DNA of 64,000 bases, taken from Cellulomonas telluris. GTDB taxonomy: Bacteria > Actinomycetota > Actinomycetes > Actinomycetales > Cellulomonadaceae. Position 1 is the first letter of the stretch, and each line of letters starts with the position of its first letter. The DNA is taken from the NCBI RefSeq assembly GCF_004886325.1, contig NZ_QXFN01000004.1, positions 62,001 to 126,000 of the forward strand. Reading direction: 5' to 3'. The notes under the pieces are model-generated. The model was given only the letters and a program-made list of their open reading frames with translations, ran no database searches and had not been told where the DNA came from. This document shows positions 60,192 to 64,000 of the stretch, one piece after another. The position numbers were made by a program, and so were the translations under genes.

Positions 60192-60551
60192 ATGGGTCTG
60201 TTCTCCCGCCGCCGGCGCAGCGCGTCCGCGGCCGCGCCGGACGCGGTGCCCGAGAAGGAGGCCCGCGCGGCCACCCTGGCCTACCTGGCGGAGTTCGTCG
60301 CGACGCGCGTGGGCGTCGAGGCCTACGTCGAGCCGCGGACGAACGTCACGCAGACCACCGTCATGCTCGTCGCGACGGACGGCGAGTGGACCCGCCGCAA
60401 GGTGCCCGACGAGCGGACGGCCGCGGCGCTCGCGCGCGAGCTCGGCATCCCCGTGTACGACGTGCAGCGCACCGGCTACCCGCAGCGGGTGCGGGACTGG
60501 AACGCCCGGCAGCGCATCGAGCGTCAGCGGCGCGCCGCCGAGCGCGGCTGA
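60192..60551 (+). CDS. Conserved actinobacterial hypothetical protein
   Basis: This is a 119-residue protein with a basic start (MGLFSRRRR) and a C-terminal helix rich in Arg. The middle (AYLAEFVATRVGVEAYVEPRTNVTQTTVMLVATDGEWTRRKVPD) is mixed alpha/beta and the rest (AALARELGIPVYDVQRTGYPQRVRDW) is helical. It is typical of the small proteins found between lpdA and pepA in actinobacteria; function unknown. TAGTCT lies seven bases before ATG 60192, so it is leaderless. Divergent from lpdA. Confidence 0.8.
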   Translation: MGLFSRRRRSASAAAPDAVPEKEARAATLAYLAEFVATRVGVEAYVEPRTNVTQTTVMLVATDGEWTRRKVPDERTAAALARELGIPVYDVQRTGYPQRVRDWNARQRIERQRRAAERG

Positions 60552-60574
60552 GCCGCGGTCCCCAGGACGGACGA

Positions 60575-60609
60575 CGGCGCCCCGGCCGCGAGGTGCGACC
60601 GGGGCGCCG
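60575..60609. terminator. Bidirectional terminator
   Basis: An 11-bp stem (CGGCGCCCCGG 60575-60585 with CCGGGGCGCCG 60599-60609) and a 13-base loop lie between the converging small gene and pepA. Confidence 0.75.
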
Positions 60610-60629
60610 GCACGTCCGGGCGTGCGCCG

Positions 60630-62108
60630 TCAGGCGCGCTGCTCGAGCAGCCGCAGCAGGGTGCGCACGCCGACGCCGGTACCGCCCACGGGCGTGTAGC
60701 CGTGCGCCGCGCGCTCGTTGAACGCCGGCCCGGCGATGTCGAGGTGCGCCCACGGCGTCGACCCCACGAACTCCTGCAGGAAGAGGCCCGCGGTCAGCAT
60801 GCCGCCGAAGCGGTCGCCGATGTTCGCGATGTCGGCGACCTTCGACTTCAGGCCCGCACGCAGGTCCGCCGGCAGGGGCATCGGCCAGAACTGCTCGCCC
60901 GCGTCCTGCGCGGCGCTCACCACCTCGGCACGCACGTCGTCCGTGCCCATGACCGCCGACACGCGGTGGCCGAGCGCGACCATCTGGGCACCCGTGAGGG
61001 TCGCGATGTCGATGACCGCGTCGGGACCCTCCTCGACCGCCGCGACGAGCCCGTCGGCCATGACCAGCCGGCCCTCGGCGTCGGTGTTGAGCACCTCGAC
61101 GGTCTTGCCGCCGCGGATGGTCAGCACGTCGGAGGGACGCTGCGCCGTCCCGGACGGCATGTTCTCCGCGAGGCAGAGCCAGCCGGTCACGGCGACGGGC
61201 AGGCCGAGCCGCGCGGCCGCGAGCACCGTGTGCAGGACGGCGGCGGCGCCGGCCATGTCGGACTTCATGGCCTCCATGCCGGCCGCCGGCTTGATGGAGA
61301 TGCCGCCGGAGTCGAACGTGATGCCCTTGCCCACCAGCGCGACCGTGGCCCGCGGACGCGACGGCGCCCACGCGACGCGGACGAGCCGCGGGCCGCGCGC
61401 CGAGCCCTGGCCGACGCCCACCAGGCCGCCGTACCCGCCGGCGGCGAGCGCCTTGTCGTCGAGCACCGAGATCTTCAGGCCGCGCACGCCCGCCTCCTTC
61501 ACGGCGGCCTTCGCGAGGTCGGCGAAGGCGGCCGGGTAGAGGTCGTTCGGCGCGGCGTTGACGAGGTCGCGCGTGCCGTGCACGGCCGCGGCGACCACCT
61601 CGGCGCGGGCGAGCGCCTCGGTCGCGGCCTTGTCCTTCGCCCGCGGCGTGACGACCTGCAGCCGGGCCACGGGCTGCGCCGCCTCGGGGCCGTCGCCGGT
61701 GCGGTACCGCGTGTAGGTGTAGGCGCCGAGCAGCGCGCCCTCCGCGACGGCCGCCACCTCCTCGGGACGGTCGGCCGGGAGCGCGAGCGCCACCGACGAC
61801 GTGCCGGCGAGCTCCCGCGTGGCGGCGCCCGCGGCGCGACGGAGCGTCTCCGGCCCCAGCGCGTCCGCCGGCCCGACCCCGGTCAGGACGAGCACCGAGG
61901 CGGCGAGGCCCGGAGCGGGTACGCGCCGCACCTCGTCGGGGGCGCCCGTGAGGGCGAGCGTGCGCGCGTCCCGCAGGAGGGCCGCGCGCAGGTCCGCCGG
62001 GAGGGCACCGCCGTCGAGCAGCTCGACGGCGCCGTCACGGGTACCGGCGGCGACCACGAGGGCGTCGACGGCGAGGCGGGCGGGGTCCTGGCTGGTCAGC
62101 GAGATCAC
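60630..62108 (-). CDS. pepA: Leucyl aminopeptidase (M17)
   Basis: This is a cytoplasmic zinc peptidase that removes N-terminal Leu and other residues. The 492-residue length is normal. The catalytic domain has VGKGITFDSGGISIKPAAGMEAMKSDMAGAAAV (metal ligands and the active Lys, near residues 262-294) and the family signature NTDAEGRLVMADGL (near 344). HGYTPVGGTGVGVRTLL ends the protein. The N-terminal domain (1-160) is the usual poorly conserved regulatory part. GTG 62108 lies six bases after TACCAT, a leaderless arrangement. It converges on the previous gene with a shared terminator. Confidence 0.95.
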   Translation of the reverse strand: MISLTSQDPARLAVDALVVAAGTRDGAVELLDGGALPADLRAALLRDARTLALTGAPDEVRRVPAPGLAASVLVLTGVGPADALGPETLRRAAGAATRELAGTSSVALALPADRPEEVAAVAEGALLGAYTYTRYRTGDGPEAAQPVARLQVVTPRAKDKAATEALARAEVVAAAVHGTRDLVNAAPNDLYPAAFADLAKAAVKEAGVRGLKISVLDDKALAAGGYGGLVGVGQGSARGPRLVRVAWAPSRPRATVALVGKGITFDSGGISIKPAAGMEAMKSDMAGAAAVLHTVLAAARLGLPVAVTGWLCLAENMPSGTAQRPSDVLTIRGGKTVEVLNTDAEGRLVMADGLVAAVEEGPDAVIDIATLTGAQMVALGHRVSAVMGTDDVRAEVVSAAQDAGEQFWPMPLPADLRAGLKSKVADIANIGDRFGGMLTAGLFLQEFVGSTPWAHLDIAGPAFNERAAHGYTPVGGTGVGVRTLLRLLEQRA

Positions 62109-62196
62109 GCGTCGATGGTAGACGGCGGGCCGGACGAGGCGGTCCGGGCGCCGCACGTGCGTGTGCGCCGACCGCCCGCGGGTACGGTGGGGCACC

Positions 62197-62556
62197 GTGC
62201 TCGTCCCCCTCTTCTGGCTCGTGGTCGCCACGTGCGCCGCGCTCGCGGCGTGGGCGGGCTGGTTCGTCGTCCGCGACCGCGCCGTCGTCCTGCGCCAGCT
62301 CTGGGCCGGCGCCGTCGTCGAGGGTCTGCTCGTGCTGCAGGCCGTGGTCGCCGGGATCCTGCTCGCGACGGGGGCCGGGGACGTCGACGGCGCACTGTTC
62401 TGGGGGTACGTCGTCACCCAGCTGATCGTGCTGCCCATCGCGGCCGCCTGGGCCTTCGCCGAGCGGACCCGGTGGAGCTCGGTCGTGCTGCTCGTCGCGA
62501 CGCTGACGGTCGCGTTCCTGGAGTACCGGCTGCTGCAGATCTGGGGGGCCGCATGA
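62197..62556 (+). CDS. Small membrane protein A of a coupled pair
   Basis: This is a 119-residue protein of four membrane segments (residues about 4-24, 36-58, 64-84, 90-110) with short loops and no known motif. GTG 62197 follows TACGGT by eight bases, so it is probably leaderless. Its stop overlaps the next start (ATGA), so both proteins are made together. The function is unknown. Confidence 0.75.
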   Translation: MLVPLFWLVVATCAALAAWAGWFVVRDRAVVLRQLWAGAVVEGLLVLQAVVAGILLATGAGDVDGALFWGYVVTQLIVLPIAAAWAFAERTRWSSVVLLVATLTVAFLEYRLLQIWGAA

Positions 62557-63005
62557 GCGCGACCGCGTCGCGACGGGGCCGGGCCACGGGCGCCGGGCCG
62601 GGACGGCTGCTCGTCGCGGTCTACGGCGTCCTCGCGCTCGCGGCGACGGCACGCGGCCTCTACCAGGTGACGACGAAGCTGGCCGAGGCGCCGCTGGCGT
62701 ACGTGCTCTCGCTCGTGGCGGGCCTCGTCTACGTCGTCGCGACGGTCGCGCTCGCCACGGACCGGCGACGGCTCGCGTGGGCGACCGTGCTGGTCGAGGC
62801 GGTCGGCGTGCTCGTCGTCGGGACGCTGTCGCTCGTCGACGTGGGCGACTTCCCGGACGAGACGGTGTGGTCGGGGTTCGGCAGGGGCTACGGCTACGTC
62901 CCGCTCGTGCTGCCGTTCCTCGGGGTCGCCTGGCTGTGGCGCACGGGACGGGCGCGCGACGCCCGCGGGCCGGACCGCCACGGCGGCGACCGCGCGCTCG
63001 ACTAG
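62553..63005 (+). CDS. Small membrane protein B of a coupled pair
   Basis: This is a 150-residue protein with four membrane segments (about residues 19-37, 48-68, 76-96, 115-131), a basic N-terminus and a hydrophilic tail. The loop VDVGDFPDETVWSGFGRGYGY lies between the last two helices. It resembles small actinobacterial integral membrane proteins that sit before pyrD; function unknown. It overlaps the preceding gene by four bases and probably forms a complex with it. Confidence 0.78.
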   Translation: MSATASRRGRATGAGPGRLLVAVYGVLALAATARGLYQVTTKLAEAPLAYVLSLVAGLVYVVATVALATDRRRLAWATVLVEAVGVLVVGTLSLVDVGDFPDETVWSGFGRGYGYVPLVLPFLGVAWLWRTGRARDARGPDRHGGDRALD

Positions 63006-63014
63006 GTTGGTCGC

Positions 63015-64000
63015 GTGTACCGCCTGCTCTTCGACCTCGTCCTGCGCCGCCTGGACCCCGAGCAGGCGCACCGCCTCGCGTTCGGGCTGATCCGCGCCGT
63101 CGCGGCCGTCCCCGGCGTCTCCCACGCGGTCGCCGCGGTGCTCGCGCCGCCGTCCCGGGGCGCGGTCGAGGTCTGGGGTCGGCGCTTCCCGTCGCGCTTC
63201 GGCCTCGCCGCCGGCTTCGACAAGGACGCGCACGGCGTCCGCGGCATGACGATGCTCGGCTTCGGGTTCGTCGAGGTCGGCACCGTGACCGCGCAGGCCC
63301 AGCCCGGCAACGAGCGGCCGCGGCTGTGGCGGGTCCTCGACCGGCGTGCGTTGCGCAACCGGATGGGGTTCAACAACGAGGGGTCCGCCGTCGTCGCGCA
63401 GCGGCTGCGCCGGCTGCGGGCGACACCGGCCGGACGGCGGCTGGTGGTCGGCGTCAACATCGGGAAGACCAAGGTGACGCCGCCCGAGCTCGCCGCGGCC
63501 GACTACGCCACCAGCGCGGGGCGCCTCGCGCCGTACGCCGACTACCTCGTCGTCAACGTGTCCTCGCCCAACACGCCGGGCCTGCGGGACCTGCAGGCCG
63601 TCGACGCGCTGCGGCCGGTGCTCGAGGCCACCCGCGTCGCGGCGGACGAGGCCACCACGGCGGCCGGCCGCGCGCCCGTGCCGGTGCTCGTCAAGATCGC
63701 GCCCGACCTGTCCGACGAGGACGTCGACGCGGTCGCCGACCTGGTCGCCGAGCTCGGCCTGGACGGCGTCGTCGCCGTGAACACCACGATCGCCCACGAC
63801 CTGGGGCCCGGGGGCCTCTCGGGGCCGCCGGTGCTCGCGCGCGGGCTCGACGTCGTGGCGCGGCTGCGCACCCGCCTCGGTGAGGAGGCCGTGGTGATCG
63901 GCGTCGGCGGGATCAGCACGCCGGCCGACGCGCAGGAGTACCTCGCCGTGGGGGCGACGCTCGTGCAGGGGTACACCGGCCTGATCTACGAGGGTCCGGC
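63015..64000 (+). CDS. pyrD: Dihydroorotate dehydrogenase, class 2 (partial)
   Basis: PyrD oxidises dihydroorotate to orotate in pyrimidine synthesis, passing electrons to quinone at the membrane. About 328 residues are in the window; the end lies beyond 64000. Class 2 marks are the N-terminal membrane-associating helices (residues 1-45), GLAAGFDKDAHGVRGM (FMN phosphate region, near 65), NRMGFNNEGSAVV (near 115), VNVSSPNTPGLRDLQ with the catalytic Ser (near 178), VLVKIAPDLS, VAVNTT and VIGVGGISTPADA (near 296). TAGGTT lies six bases before GTG 63015, so it is leaderless. Confidence 0.95.
   Translation, partial: MYRLLFDLVLRRLDPEQAHRLAFGLIRAVAAVPGVSHAVAAVLAPPSRGAVEVWGRRFPSRFGLAAGFDKDAHGVRGMTMLGFGFVEVGTVTAQAQPGNERPRLWRVLDRRALRNRMGFNNEGSAVVAQRLRRLRATPAGRRLVVGVNIGKTKVTPPELAAADYATSAGRLAPYADYLVVNVSSPNTPGLRDLQAVDALRPVLEATRVAADEATTAAGRAPVPVLVKIAPDLSDEDVDAVADLVAELGLDGVVAVNTTIAHDLGPGGLSGPPVLARGLDVVARLRTRLGEEAVVIGVGGISTPADAQEYLAVGATLVQGYTGLIYEGP

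Overview
The window is a high-GC actinobacterial chromosome segment, most like a Cellulomonas-type organism. Supporting signs are strong G/C bias at third codon positions, GTG starts, many leaderless genes, a FasR-like fatty-acid regulator, polyphosphate glucokinase, BldC, GlnE/GlnA2 and an alpha-galactosidase. From memory, the gene order from aceE to pepA resembles the Mycobacterium tuberculosis block running roughly from the lipB/lipA/glnA1/glnE/glnA2/panB genes to aceE/fabD. Most of the window therefore looks like a conserved core block with a few accessory insertions.

Layout. 1-4850: 5' end of a GH36 alpha-galactosidase, tRNA-Asn, a tRNA with CAU anticodon, two membrane proteins, a c-di-GMP-I type riboswitch in front of a bldC-like regulator, peptide deformylase and a DUF3145 protein. 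5015-8017: a three-gene flavin/electron-transfer module (FMN_bind-like lipoprotein, RnfD/NqrB-reductase fusion, and an apbE interrupted by a frameshift). 8030-13103 (reverse): fasR, fabD, fabH, acpP, fabF. 13220-17985: a TPR-like protein, aceE, DUF3052 and ahpE. 17986-19740: a lower-GC insertion with two overlapping genes that share a domain; the second ends in a HEPN-type motif. It lies next to tRNA-Val and is the best candidate for an undescribed system.

19885-26901: zinc alcohol dehydrogenase, Nif3-like, zinc-ribbon coiled-coil and phosphoglycerate-mutase-like genes in one run, yaaA, tautomerase, an ArsR-VOC operon with a clear palindromic operator, a hydrolase, and RNase P RNA. 26815-33722 (mostly reverse): DUF817 protein, a DUF6191/VOC reading frame, fatty acid desaturase, map-ppgK, panB with an endonuclease/phosphatase-like gene. 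33828-45827: nitrogen control, with glnA2-glnE and later glnA1 behind a textbook GlnR box. Between them sit a very large sortase-anchored lectin-like surface protein and a cytochrome P450.

45905-56593: RDD protein, hydrolase, DUF4191, lipA, flavodoxin, lipB, divergent marR/mmpL with a palindrome at the mmpL start, Gfo/Idh/MocA oxidoreductase, a membrane pseudokinase and an SDR39U1 epimerase. 56668-64000: sucB (two lipoyl domains) and lpdA, a small conserved protein, pepA, two small membrane proteins and pyrD, which runs off the window.

How the genes work together: aceE, sucB and lpdA supply the 2-oxoacid dehydrogenase subunits, and lipB/lipA make the lipoyl cofactor they need. The acetyl-CoA made then feeds the fab operon. 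glnA1, glnA2 and glnE form the glutamine synthetase and adenylylation circuit. Many starts have a TANNNT -10 element 6-8 bases ahead of ATG/GTG and no ribosome binding site, so leaderless transcription is the common mode here.
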